This document shows positions 1 to 9,407 of a stretch of DNA of 64,000 bases, piece after piece. The stretch comes from JACCZX01 sp963807155. Lineage in GTDB: Bacteria > Pseudomonadota > Gammaproteobacteria > Burkholderiales > Burkholderiaceae_F. Position numbers and translations under genes: made by a program. Location: positions 180,084 through 244,083 of the forward strand of contig CAWEAZ010000023.1 of the NCBI GenBank assembly GCA_963807155.1. Reading direction: 5' to 3'. Every line of letters starts with the position of its first letter. Positions within the stretch are counted from its first letter, which is position 1. The notes beneath the pieces were generated by a model. The model was given only the letters and a program-made list of their open reading frames with translations. It had not been told where the DNA came from and did no database searches.

Positions 1-2
1 CC

Positions 3-675
3 CAGGGAACGATCACGACCACGACCTCCACGGTCACCGTTACATATACGAATCCCCTCGGCGTTGGTTTCTACCAGCCCAGCGGAGGAATCGACTACTA
101 CGTCAACGGCAACACCGCGTCGGGGACCATATCGCCGTACACAAGTACGTTGGTTGACAACCGTCCGACGGGCACCGACATCATTGCGCTCCAGTTTGCC
201 GGAACACAGACGCTGCAGTTCTCGGAGACGATCGCCAATCCGGTGTTCGCATTCGTCAGTCTGAACCGCAACGGCTACGCGTTCGATCAGGACTTCGAGA
301 TCCTGAGCGTCGGCGGCACCGACGGCCACGCCTGCGGCTATTGGGGTTGTGGCGGCGTCACGAAAGTGGTCGTGGACCTCGGGGGCGGCAACTTCGAGTA
401 CCAGCTCAACGCCAGCAACGTCGGCGGCACCGAGCCGCACGGCACCCTGCGATTCACTGGCGCGTTCGACACCGTGACGTGGCGCAGCTCAACCAACGAG
501 TTCTGGAACGGATTCACGGTCGCGGTGCAGGGGACGGCCGTCGAGCTGCCTTGCGAGGTGGATCCGAGCCTGCCCCAGTGCAATCCGGGCAACCGTTCCG
601 GAGCCGAGCAGCGTGGTGCTGCTGGGGCTTGGCCTCATCGGGTTGGGCTACTTCAGGCGGCGCAAGTCCGGCTGA
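3..675 (+). CDS. PEP-CTERM sorting domain protein (5' truncated, frame break)
   Basis: The reading frame is open from the window edge, so the start and any signal peptide lie outside. The visible part is rich in Thr, Gly and Val and looks like an extracellular beta-sandwich domain; two Cys pairs lie near its end. After the residues CNPG (codons ending at 590) the frame shifts. The other frame gives VPEPSSVVLLGLGLIGLGYF followed by an RRRKSG tail and a stop at 673-675. That is a canonical PEP-CTERM signal: a PEP motif, a hydrophobic helix and a basic tail. In this class the tail is cut by an exosortase and the protein is sent to the cell surface or exopolysaccharide. The exported function is unknown. 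The shift near 588-595 separates body and signal; because the sorting signal itself is intact, an assembly indel is the likelier cause. Confidence 0.8.
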
Positions 676-923
676 GCCGGGCGCTTGCTCCATCGTGTTT
701 TCCCGGCCGCGCAAGCCAGGGGCGTTTCATTCGTGGTGGGTTCGTCGCTCAACGCCGTCCTGTTTGATAGCCATGTCCGCATTCGGATTCAATTCTTTTC
801 TTCGGGCGCCGGCGCGCGCAGTTCCTCAAGCCTGGAGAGGAACAGCTTGAGAATCGACGAGGTGTTTGCCTTGCTGTAACACCGTCAGATCGGTAGTTAG
901 GCAGTGCGACGGGAGGGCACTCG

Positions 924-2970
924 TCAGTACAACCCGACGGCGTCGTTGAAGTGCCAGGTCCGGCGGATTTCAATCACGTCGTACTCGCGGGCCAGTGCGG
1001 GCGGGAACGCTTGGTAGTGCTCGTGGCTTTGCACGATGCGCCGTATCGCGTCATCAACTTGCGCCACGCCACTGGAGACCACGAAGGTCACCGATTCCAC
1101 GGATCCGTCGCTTCGAATGGCCACCGTCACCATCGGATGGCGGTGAGGCTGCTTCGCCACTTCGCGCACCGTTTCGACGAGTGTGTTGAATTGGATCTTC
1201 CGCGCCCATCCCTCCGCGTACTGGACAAGTTCGACATTGGGGTCGCCGCGCCCCCATAGCCTGGCTCGACGTGCGGTGCTCAACGAGAGCGGTAGTTGGC
1301 GAGCGGGATTCGAGGCTGCTTCACGCTGGGCGGCTTCCTCATCGAGCTGACGCCCGATGGCTCGACGCCGCGCTTCCCGTCTTGCCTCCTCCTCTTTTTC
1401 TGCCTCGCCGCGCGCGACCTCTTGCGGTGCCGCGGCCGGTCGTGCGGGCTCTTGGCGTTCGGCCTCCGGTCTTGCAGTCTCGGCGCGAGCTGGTTCCTGA
1501 CGAGCGGGCTCTTGACGCTGCGCCTCCGGTTGTGCGGCCCGCGCTGCGTCGACAGGGGCGGCTTCTTGACGAACTGCCTGTCGACGCTCCGCCTCCAACT
1601 GTGCCGCAGCCCGTCGCGCGGCTTCGATGCGCGCCGCTGCTTCCCGGCGAACGGCCTCTTGCTGCTCCGCCTCCAGACTCCGCCTCCAACTGTGCCGAGC
1701 GTGTCGCGCGGCTTCGATGCGCGCCGCTGCTTCGGCGACGGCTCGCTGCTCCGCCCAATTGCGCTGCTCGCGCCGCCTCGACACGAGCGGCTTCTTGACG
1801 AGTTGCCAGCAGACGCTCCGCCTCCAACTGTGCCGCAGCCCGTCGCGCGGCTTCGATGCGCGCCGCTACTTCCTGGCGAGCGGCCTCCTGCCGCTCCGCC
1901 TCCAGTCGTGCTGCAGCCAGTTGCGCGGCCTCCTCGCGTTTAGCCTCCACTCGCGCAGCCTCGACACGTGCCGCTTCTGCCCTAAGGTCGGCCTCCCGTT
2001 TCGCGGCCTCAACCCGCGCCGCCTCCAACTGATCCGCCTGTTTGGCCAATGCAGCGGCTCGCTCCCGAACGTCCTGGCCGATTCGCTCCCGTGCTAGATC
2101 GCCGGGATCTCGATGCGCCGGCATCACAGTCTCCGGGCTCGAAACGCTCGGTGCTACCGCGATCACATCTGGCCCCGTGGGAGCGGGAGGCACGACCAGC
2201 TTGCGTCGGCCGGACGGCGCCACGTCGATCGCGGCCGTCTTGGGGATCTTCGCGGGCACTGCGTGACGGGACTCACCGGCGCGTGTAGACGTTTTCGCAG
2301 GGGCGGCAGGGGCCACGGCGTTTAGTTCTGGCTTGGCCTCTGCCTTTGGCTTGGCCGCTGGGACGATCTCGAGGGCACGCCGCCGCAGTGGTGCGGGCGA
2401 CGCCGGCGGAGTCGGGGCACGCCCGCCGGCAACAGGCGGCTCGATCGATGCCTGCTGCAAAGGCGGCGCGACCGAGGTGATCGCCGGTTCCGCGGCTGTG
2501 ACATGCGTCGGAACGAGCACGACGCGCAGCTCGGGCACCTCGATGCGTCGTTCTTGCCAGGGGAAGCGCAAGCCCGGAAGCCCAAGTCCCTGGCCACCGA
2601 AGGTCAGGCTCAGCAGCAATCCGTGAATCAGCAGCGAGAGCAGCAGCGAAGAAGCCATTCGCCATCGCTCAGAGCTCATGCGCTGGATCCGCGGCTGCCC
2701 GCGCGCTGCGGCTTGAGGAGATTGCTCAGCCGCCGGATTAGATGGCGGTGTCGGCGCGGCGTAGAAGAGTTGGCTCGGAGCAGGACGCTCCCCAGCCCAT
2801 TGCGCCCGCAGGCCCGACAAGCCCTCAGGTCTCGGCGCTGCCACTTCATGCGCCCCGGTACCAACTTCAAGCGGCGGGGTCGCCGGCTCGGTTGCGGGGT
2901 CCCACGGCGTGTCGACGCCTGAACTCCGCAGTTGCGCCAGACGGTGAGCAGCTTCTTCGATCGTGTTCAA
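924..2970 (-). CDS. TonB-family energy transducer with long Ala/Glu coiled coil (frame breaks)
   Basis: A cytoplasmic N-terminal stretch of about 104 residues is followed by one membrane helix (about 105-126, ending in IHGLLLSL, typical of TonB proteins with N-terminal extensions). A Pro-rich periplasmic region follows, then about 200 residues of heptad-like repeats rich in Glu, Ala, Arg and Gln (EAARVEAA, LEAERQEAA), and finally a C-terminal TonB-like domain of about 90 residues ending at 924. The repeat region is read in two frames that alternate between about 1680 and 1790. One to three single-base indels are therefore needed to join the halves. TonB proteins couple the inner-membrane proton motive force to outer-membrane receptors, but no ExbB, ExbD or receptor gene lies nearby. 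A role as a rigid periplasm-spanning linker is an inference from the coiled coil. Confidence 0.78.
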
Positions 2971-3318
2971 CGCAGATTCCTCAGACTCGGGCGCTCATCG
3001 ATACCCACGTCACCCAGGCACCATAGCTGACTATCAACGCGCCATCTGTGTACTCAAAGACAGTGCAAAGACAGTGCCTTCAAAGCATTCGCTGCCACGG
3101 GCGCAGTCACTGATATTCCGAGCGAGATGCCTTAAGACTCGTGAGCGCCTGCGCTACGCGGCGCACGAAGCCCGCCGAATGCGCTCCGTCGAGCCAGCGA
3201 GCAACGACCACCGCTTCGTTGTCCGGATCTCGGGCTGTAATTCGTATTGGTTAAGCCCGGTATCGGAGTGCATCGACCAGCACGTTGAATGCTGCAGAAG
3301 ACTGGCGGCCATGTAGGT
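2971..3318. other. Intergenic stretch, nothing recognised
   Basis: About 350 bases lie between the TonB-like gene and the methyltransferase-like gene, both on the minus strand. I see no coding potential, terminator or repeat that I can support. It probably holds the promoter of the TonB-like gene. Confidence 0.5.
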
Positions 3319-3955
3319 TCACTTACTTGCCGCCATCGCCGCCGCGTATGACGGAGTGCCGGGCGCGGGAATCGTCCAGAAGTAAACCATGCGTCCACCC
3401 ACATCCAGGCGTCTGCTCCGGCTTCCAAGTTCCCATCTGAAATGCGTGCGACACGATGCGCGTACCCGGCTTCAGATCTTTCAACAGCTTCGGCAATAAC
3501 CTGACGTTGAGTTCCGGCAACAGGTACATCGTCACCACCGTAGCGTCGCGGAAGTCGGATTCAAAGACATCGCCCTGAACGATGCGCGTTTTCCCGGTCA
3601 GTTTTTCTGCCTGCACGTAACACTGTGCGAGCTTGGCCATGTCGGGGTTGTATTCGATGCCAATTGAGGTGGCGCCCAGCTTGCCCGCCGCGATCGCGAT
3701 CTTGCCGTCGCCTGCGCCCAAGTCATAAACAATGTCTTTTGGCGTGACTTTGGCTACTTGAAGCATGCGCTGCACGACTTCGTCGGGCGTCGGCACCCAG
3801 ACGACATCTTTACCTTCTTGACCCACTTGCGGTTTGTAGGCGCGATCGCAGGTTGCGCGCTCTTCGGCAACGACCTGGGCAGAGACGTTGCCTACGGCCA
3901 AGGCCAACAGCCCGGCTAGCGCAACTATCTTGGTGCTTCTAATGAACAGTGACAT
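3319..3955 (-). CDS. Exported class I SAM-dependent methyltransferase-like protein (frame break near the 3' end)
   Basis: The first 26 residues form a signal peptide (hydrophobic core LAGLLALAVG, cleavage after VSA). A Rossmann methyltransferase core follows: motif I DLGAGDG at residues 78-84, an acidic ribose-binding residue E101 in GIEYNP, and GDVF at 128-131. After KPEQT (about residue 182, near 3415) the frame breaks. The neighbouring frame continues GGRMVYFWTIPAPGTP and stops at 3319-3321. A putative methyltransferase with a Sec signal is odd, because SAM is not expected in the periplasm. The family is known in databases as class I methyltransferases with predicted signal peptides, but no substrate is established as far as I know. 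The gene stands alone, preceded by a 260-base gap. Confidence 0.8.
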
Positions 3956-4218
3956 GGTGTTCGATTCTCCGTTGGTGAATGAATGAGACAGTCGAGTACT
4001 TTTATAACCTATGGCGAAGTTAGGTCACCTTCTGCATATCGGAAGTCCCGTTCGAAAGACGCCCTATCTCCGACACACGAAGGTCTGGCACTGCAGCTTC
4101 AGGCGAAGGTCCTGGTGGTGAGGACCTACTCCGTAGTCGGCCCCGATGATCGGGCAGCGCTCAGCACGCTCGGCACGGTAAAGTGGCGCCGGCCCAAAGA
4201 TAACGCTCACGACGCGCG

Positions 4219-5046
4219 ATGTTTATCGTATTGCACGACGCGTGGCGGCTGCATCCACTAGCATGGATACATCGCAGTGAAGCGCGCCGAATCGCGTGGG
4301 AGCTTCGCCGCAGCGGGCACGTGGTGCGACGCTCCGCCTTTGGGCGCTCCGCCATTGCTGATTTAGGTGCTGGCCGGCGCATCCTGCGCTTGTCTGACCC
4401 CGTCATGTTCGAGGCTGTGGAGACGCTGTCGTTGGCCAGAGTGCCCTACATCGGCCCTGGTTTCGAGGCAATGAAGCGCTGCTATGACAAGTACACCGCC
4501 ACTCGCCTCCTCGCCGCGAACGGCTTCACATGTCCGGAGACCGAGCTTGGCACCGAGGCTGGCCGCATTGACTTTCCCGTGGTGCTCAAGCCGCGGTGGG
4601 GCTCAGATTCCATCGGCCTCCGACATTACGCGCACGGCCCAGTGCCCGCTTCTAAGCGCAACGAACGCTACATCGTCCAGCGCTATATCCGCGGCACGGA
4701 GATAACGATTGGCGTCCTGAACGGCGAGACCGGCGCCCCGCTTCACATCCGTATTCCGGACGGCGCGCTGTATACCTTCGCGCGCAAGTACGTGCTGCGG
4801 CCGCGCATCGTGCCGGTGGCGGAACAGCGGTTCGCTACACGGGTGCGTGTCGAGGCGGTGCGGATCGCCGCAACACTCGGTGTCGACTGGGCGGCGCGAA
4901 TTGATTTCATTCACGAACCCGGCGCCGACATGCTGTACTTCCTGGAATGCGACGTGGCGCCGCTTGTCGGTCGGGGGTCAGCGTTTGACACGAGCCTGAG
5001 AGCTACAGGTCTTCCCCGCAGCGAGCTGCTAAAGCGCCTTTTCTAA
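4219..5046 (+). CDS. ATP-grasp ligase of the D-Ala-D-Ala ligase-like type
   Basis: The 275-residue protein has the ATP-grasp layout. K91 (in YDKYTATRLLA) and K124 (in VLKPRWGSDSIG) match the two ATP-binding lysines. E161 in GTEITIGV and D229 in ARIDF match later nucleotide and metal residues, and FLECDVAPLVG (242-252) takes the place of the usual EvNtxPG loop. There the metal-binding Asn is replaced by Asp and the Gly-rich part is altered. The start of the protein is shorter than in true Ddl. It probably joins a carboxylate to an amine or amino acid using ATP; the substrate is unknown. The next gene starts four bases after its stop, so the two may be cotranscribed. No strong Shine-Dalgarno sequence is visible before the chosen ATG. 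Confidence 0.8.
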   Translation: MFIVLHDAWRLHPLAWIHRSEARRIAWELRRSGHVVRRSAFGRSAIADLGAGRRILRLSDPVMFEAVETLSLARVPYIGPGFEAMKRCYDKYTATRLLAANGFTCPETELGTEAGRIDFPVVLKPRWGSDSIGLRHYAHGPVPASKRNERYIVQRYIRGTEITIGVLNGETGAPLHIRIPDGALYTFARKYVLRPRIVPVAEQRFATRVRVEAVRIAATLGVDWAARIDFIHEPGADMLYFLECDVAPLVGRGSAFDTSLRATGLPRSELLKRLF

Positions 5047-5049
5047 CGG

Positions 5050-5903
5050 ATGATCATCTCAAGCGCGGCGGTGAAGCCCGCTCTCATCGCCGTGTGCTTG
5101 ATGATGCTTTGCGGTTCGACCGAGGCGGCTGACGACTGCTCGGTCGCCGATGTGTTGGTCAATAGCTGGGTCCGAATGGCCCGGAGTCACTCTTCAGTAT
5201 TGCCGACGACCCAGGCCACCAGAAGGGAGCTCGAGTTCAAGACCAACGATCAAGTCGCATTGAAGGGCTATTCGTATTCCCCGCCGTCTCAAGAAAGCGA
5301 AACGGCTGCGAAGCACTTTATCCTTCTCCTGCAGGGAAGCGCATCTTCGGCGGCGCAGTTGGCCGAGACTGCAAGTGGTCTGGCGCTCGCTGCAAAGCGG
5401 GAAGTGTTTGTGTACGAGTATCGCGGATATGCCTCCGAAAGCACGGTCCATCCAACCGCGGCGGCGATTCAAAGAGACATCGACGCAATCATCGATAGCC
5501 TTTCTGAACGCGGCAGGCGCGGTGTCGTGATCGGGTTGTCCATGGGTGGGATCTTCGCCATTCAATCATTGAAGCGTTCGAAGGTTCCGAGAGCGGTGAT
5601 CTGCGCGCACTGGTGGACTCCGCTCCCGCTCGGGTGCCGACGATTCCATTCCTTCTCCGTTGTCCCCGCTGGATGAATCCACTCGATGCTGCTACGGCGG
5701 ACGTGGTCCAACGCCTTGGCGTCCTCTATGGCGCTGACGATCTATGGTCAAAGGATCCGGCAGCTAAGGAGCTCATGGAGAAAGTGAAAGCGGGCGGCGG
5801 ACGGGTGTGGATGATCGAGGGCGGGCACGTCGATCTGTCGCTCTCGGGACTCGCCGTTCGTCTGCCGATATATGTCGATTTCGTAAAGGAGCGCTCACCG
5901 TGA
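5050..5903 (+). CDS. Exported alpha/beta hydrolase (frame break)
   Basis: A signal peptide of about 26 residues (core ALIAVCLMMLCG, then STEA) is followed by an alpha/beta hydrolase fold. LLLQGSASS gives the oxyanion-hole strand, VYEYRGYAS the second strand, and IGLSMGG the nucleophile elbow with Ser164. Near 5600 the frame breaks. The next frame continues DSAPARVPTIPFLLRCP and carries YGADDLWSKD (acid region) and EGGHVDL (catalytic His), ending at 5903. All three catalytic elements survive if the frames are joined. It is probably a periplasmic esterase or lipase-like enzyme. It follows the ATP-grasp gene by three bases, so the pair may form an operon. Confidence 0.76.
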
Positions 5904-6014
5904 GGCATCAACGGCCGGCAGCCAGCTAGCTGCCACTCGCGCCAGTCTGCTTCTGGCCGATAGCGGACAAGGGTCGATGACAGCTTTCGACCCATTGCTG
6001 ACATTCGGGTCGCT

Positions 6015-6278
6015 CTAACGCGGACGCTCAGCCTCTGAATTGCGCAACTTGTCGGACGCAAGCGCACGGGCGGCCAGCTTGCGCGGCTGATTCACATTTT
6101 GTCGAATTACCTTGTTGCTCGAGTGCAGAACGTAACGCCCACCAAGTTCCCGCTTGGCCTGCTCTAGCCTTTGCTGGTTACGGAGCGCGAGCTCCTCCTC
6201 GGGTTCGACAATGAGCGTCTGGACTATTGGCGGGTCCGATTCGGAATGAAACCAGCGCAAAACGGTTGTCGCAGGCAT
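6015..6278 (-). CDS. Small hypothetical protein, 87 residues
   Basis: I do not recognise this protein. It is charged and has no membrane segment. The middle is a probable helix rich in Glu, Arg and Gln (EPEEELALRNQQRLEQAKREL), and the C-terminus is basic. The reason to call it is the strong Shine-Dalgarno sequence GAGAGGTGAG placed about seven bases before the ATG at 6278. It stands between two plus-strand genes and appears to be monocistronic. Confidence 0.5.
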   Translation of the reverse strand: MPATTVLRWFHSESDPPIVQTLIVEPEEELALRNQQRLEQAKRELGGRYVLHSSNKVIRQNVNQPRKLAARALASDKLRNSEAERPR

Positions 6279-6585
6279 GACGATCTCACCTCTCGTTTAT
6301 TGGGGGCCGCGGTTGAACCGTGCGGACCTGTTCCAGAGTAACGACCGGCTCACGCTGTGGCGATGCCAACTCTTTGGGTTATCTGATCGCGTCGCCCTCA
6401 TCCGCGGGATGGACACCTGAGCTCGCAGCGGAGGAAACGGCTCACTCAGGCGAACAACTGGGCGATACGCCATCGAACCCCACTTCGATCGCGACCCTGC
6501 GGAGGCCAGCTATCCATTCGTTTACGGTGAGTGGTCGGTATCCTCGCAGCGAGAGCACCTGGGGCGCTCGCCAGAAGCTGACACC
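6279..6585. other. Intergenic stretch, nothing recognised
   Basis: About 300 bases lie between the divergent small hypothetical gene and the RraA-family gene. They must hold both promoters. I found no clear repeat, terminator or further gene. Confidence 0.5.
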
Positions 6586-7245
6586 ATGCCGATGATCCCG
6601 ACGATCCTGCAATCGCTGAACACCGCGGTGCTTTCGGACACGCTCGACAGCCTCGGGTTGACGCAGCAGGCCATGAAACCGTTCATACGCCCGCTGGACG
6701 ACACGTTGCAGCTCATCGGCCGCGCACGCACCGGCCTGTACATGCCCGTGTACGCACCGCCCGCCGCGGGTGAGAACCCCTACGAGGTGGAAATCGCGCT
6801 CGTCGATGAACTCGCGCCCGGCGACGTGGTCGTGCTGGCGTGCGACGGCCCTACCGAGCGCATCGCCCCCTGGGGAGAACTGCTCTCCACCGCCAGCGTG
6901 GCGCGTGGTGCGGCCGGATGCGTGACGGACGGCCTCGTCCGCGACGTGAAGCAGATCCGCGATATGCGATTTCCAGTGTTCTGCGGCGGCATCGGGCCAC
7001 TCGATACCAAGGGCCGCGCGCGAATGGTCGAGCGTGACGTCCCGGTGATGTGCGCCGGTGTGAGCGTGCGTCGGAGCGACCTCGTCTTCGGCGATGTCGA
7101 TGGTGTGGTTGTCATCCCGCACGACGTGGAGCAGGAAGTCGTCCGCCGTGCTCTGGAAAAGGTTTCGGGCGAGAACCAGTCGCGTGAGGCGCTGCAGCAA
7201 GGGGAAAAGCTCGCTGACGTGTTCCGAAGGCTGGGAATTTTGTAG
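6586..7245 (+). CDS. RraA-family protein (HMG/CHA aldolase-like)
   Basis: The 219-residue protein is close to the usual family length. It carries the active-site pattern GELLSTASVARGAAG then CVTDGLVRD at about 97-120, where R119 and D120 correspond to the substrate- and metal-binding Arg-Asp of 4-hydroxy-4-methyl-2-oxoglutarate aldolases. Family members either cleave HMG and oxaloacetate-type acids or, as RraA, inhibit RNase E; sequence alone does not separate these reliably. An isolated gene without protocatechuate genes leaves the role open. Two ATGs lie six bases apart (6586 and 6592) and no clear ribosome binding site decides between them. A second, more divergent family member lies at 53378-54065. 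Confidence 0.82.
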   Translation: MPMIPTILQSLNTAVLSDTLDSLGLTQQAMKPFIRPLDDTLQLIGRARTGLYMPVYAPPAAGENPYEVEIALVDELAPGDVVVLACDGPTERIAPWGELLSTASVARGAAGCVTDGLVRDVKQIRDMRFPVFCGGIGPLDTKGRARMVERDVPVMCAGVSVRRSDLVFGDVDGVVVIPHDVEQEVVRRALEKVSGENQSREALQQGEKLADVFRRLGIL

Positions 7246-7320
7246 CCAGTTGGTTGCGGCTCAGCTTGCGGCCGACTTCGAAGCTTGCCCGGAATGTCTC
7301 CTTCTGGCCGCAACGCGCCG

Positions 7321-7773
7321 TCAAGATCGCAACATGGCGTACGCCCAGGCGCCAGCCATCGCGAGTGCGAGTGCGAGAAACACCCATCGAAAAACGCTCA
7401 AAAACCCCACCGTGATGTCGCCGTTTGCGATGCCGCTCAGCGGAGTTCCGATCGGCAACCGAGCCGCTATGAACGCTCCATAGAACAAGGCCAAGCTACC
7501 CGCAAGATGAAAGCAGACAGAGATCCAAAATTTGACAGGTTCGTCGTCTCGGCTGAACCAAGCGACGTGCCGCGAAAATTCCATTGCACTACCCACAAGT
7601 GCATGTGAAATCACCCATACTGACCAACCCGCTCCGAGTAAAGCAATGAATGCCACCTGAAACGAGCGACGTGACCGTGGACGCCGAAAGCAGACCATAA
7701 CCCCCGCGGCGCAGAGAATCGACAGAACGAGCAGCCCGAATCCGAGTTGCCAAAGCCACGAGCTCATGTCCAT
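7321..7773 (-). CDS. Small multi-pass membrane protein of unknown function
   Basis: The sequence predicts four membrane helices: WLWQLGFGLLVLSILCAAGVM, AFIALLGAGWSVWVISHALVG, FWISVCFHLAGSLALFYGAFI and VFRWVFLALALAMAGAWAY. A conserved-looking loop, LPIGTPLSGIANGD, lies before the last one. I chose the start at 7773 (MDMSSW); an ATG six bases further in is equally possible, and an open frame extends upstream to 7872 without signs of coding. No family is recognised. It lies 130 bases downstream of the pilin gene on the same strand. Confidence 0.6.
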   Translation of the reverse strand: MDMSSWLWQLGFGLLVLSILCAAGVMVCFRRPRSRRSFQVAFIALLGAGWSVWVISHALVGSAMEFSRHVAWFSRDDEPVKFWISVCFHLAGSLALFYGAFIAARLPIGTPLSGIANGDITVGFLSVFRWVFLALALAMAGAWAYAMLRS

Positions 7774-7905
7774 GTGTTGCGCAAGTCTCGCTTGGTGCAG
7801 TTTCCGCGACGTCCTATAGGGAAAGCATGTTCCGCTTTTGTTCGATTCTCGCGTTAATTCGAGCGTCCGCAAGTGGCCGAATGCGGATCACAGTAAACAG
7901 GGCGT

Positions 7906-8409
7906 TCAGCGGCAGTTGACCGGCAGCCATACCTTGGGGAGGTCGGTCTTGTTGGCCGCCGTCACGGTCATCTTCTCGGGCGCCGCCGCAAAGCCGCAGA
8001 CCCAGGCCACGGGCACGATGGGAGCATCTTCGACCACTGCAGGGCGCAGGCTCAAGGTCATGCCACGCAGTGCGCCGTTGGCTTGGTTGCCAAACACCAC
8101 GTGGATGGCACCGGCTTCGACTGTCAGCGACTTGATGTAGTTGCTGACCACCTTGTCAGGTGTGGGCAAACCCACCGCAGCGTTGTCATCGGGGAACGTT
8201 TTGCTGGTCGCCCAGGCGGCGGCGATGGGCCCTTTGGCGATGTCGGTCAGCCGCATTGCCTCAATGACTTGCTCGCGGATGTATTTGTCGTGATAGCTTG
8301 GAACAGCCATCAAGGCCAAGATGGCGATGATCGCCACCACCGCCATCAGCTCGATCAGCGTGACGCCACGAGGTGACGGCGTCGAGTTTCTTCGGGGATG
8401 GGTTCTCAC
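7906..8409 (-). CDS. Type IV pilin-like prepilin
   Basis: A 15-residue basic leader (RTHPRRNSTPSPRG) is followed by VTLIELMAVVAIIAILALMA, the class III signal of type IV pilins. Cleavage is expected after the Gly, and Glu at +5 is present. Position +1 is Val rather than Phe. About 120 residues of globular domain follow, with two Cys near the end (WVCGF and LPVNCR) that would close the usual C-terminal disulfide loop. The start is a GTG at 8409 overlapping the TGA of the upstream DUF4239 gene (GTGA), so translation is probably coupled. An open frame continues upstream but is only the shadow of that gene. No pilus assembly genes are in the window. Confidence 0.82.
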   Translation of the reverse strand: MRTHPRRNSTPSPRGVTLIELMAVVAIIAILALMAVPSYHDKYIREQVIEAMRLTDIAKGPIAAAWATSKTFPDDNAAVGLPTPDKVVSNYIKSLTVEAGAIHVVFGNQANGALRGMTLSLRPAVVEDAPIVPVAWVCGFAAAPEKMTVTAANKTDLPKVWLPVNCR

Positions 8410-9161
8410 CTGAGCACTTGCTCCAGAGCACGGTCCAGTGGCGCAGGCGATAGTTGGATCGTCCCGGAGAATGGCGAATCCATGTCGAGGACCAGGTAGA
8501 TGGCCACCGATATGAGGAAAGCGGCCACGACGAGCGTCATCGCTACAACCGCGTTCCGCGGCGCCCGATAGCCGTAACTGCCAAAAATCAGCATTAGCCA
8601 GGCGGTCACCATGATGATGAACGGCATTGGAATCGTCCCCTCCGATTCCTCGATCAGCGACCAGTGCCGCCGCACCACTTGCTGCAGATTGACCTGAGCG
8701 TCTTTCCACAACTCGAAGCGCGCGGGATCGGACGGTCGTATGGCTGCCAGCGCATCGCCCACTTGGTCGAGCAGGCGCTCGGCCACAAGATTCTCAGGTG
8801 CCGACGAGGTGCCGACGCTCCACCTTCCATTCGCGATCTGCTGCACGTAGGCGGTCAGCAGCCGGCGTACATCCGAGGCTTCCGGTCCGTAGTGGCGCAG
8901 GGTTCGATCCAGAATGATCAGGTCCGTGGCATAGGAATGAACGTTCTTGTCGACCATCTCGAACGTGTTCTTCGCGGTGTTGAGCAGCAGGCCGAGCACC
9001 AACGAGGTCGCGACGACGAAGATGTTCGCGGCGAGCCTGACAACGTCGTGCGTGTCGTCTTGACGGTAACGTGCTGGCAGTCTTTCGGACACGAAGAGCG
9101 CGCCGAGCGACGCGGCGACCAGGCAAACAAAGATCACGGCCACGGTAAGAATCTCATGCAT
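8406..9161 (-). CDS. DUF4239 (bestrophin-like) membrane protein
   Basis: The 251-residue protein has two N-terminal helices (about 4-24 and 43-64), a soluble middle of about 110 residues, and two C-terminal helices. It ends in the family signature DMDSPFSGTIQLS. DUF4239 proteins resemble bestrophin anion channels in layout, but their function has not been settled. The gene overlaps the pilin start by four bases and is the first gene of that pair. A second DUF4239 protein lies at 10816-11775. Confidence 0.8.
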   Translation of the reverse strand: MHEILTVAVIFVCLVAASLGALFVSERLPARYRQDDTHDVVRLAANIFVVATSLVLGLLLNTAKNTFEMVDKNVHSYATDLIILDRTLRHYGPEASDVRRLLTAYVQQIANGRWSVGTSSAPENLVAERLLDQVGDALAAIRPSDPARFELWKDAQVNLQQVVRRHWSLIEESEGTIPMPFIIMVTAWLMLIFGSYGYRAPRNAVVAMTLVVAAFLISVAIYLVLDMDSPFSGTIQLSPAPLDRALEQVLR

Positions 9162-9407
9162 GCTTGTTGCAGCCTCTCACACTATTGGCCACTCGCACAA
9201 CAGCGGTTTCGGACACAAGCTGGATGGAAGGCACTTATGTTGGCCGGGGATGGAGTAATTCACGTGAGGACTTCGCCAAAAATTCCGATAACTGTTGCTT
9301 CGAGGTCTCAGCGCCGAATATTCACGCGGGAAATTCTTTACCGACTTCAGCACGCTCGATACGATTTGCATGCGCTGGCAATGGTGCCGGTGTGAAAGGG
9401 TCTTGAG

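Noticed and set aside
1271..1943. Plus-strand frames of 175 and 215 codons opposite the TonB-like coiled coil
   Set aside because: Repetitive Arg/Leu/Cys/Pro sequence that mirrors the Glu/Ala repeats; no independent evidence.
3983..4261. Plus-strand frame of 92 codons before the ATP-grasp gene
   Set aside because: No ribosome binding site, no recognisable domain, overlaps the start of a clear gene in another frame.
6442..7200. Long minus-strand open frame of 252 codons across the RraA-family gene
   Set aside because: It is the antisense shadow of an intact, family-typical gene. Its composition is rich in His, Arg and Val with no recognisable domain.
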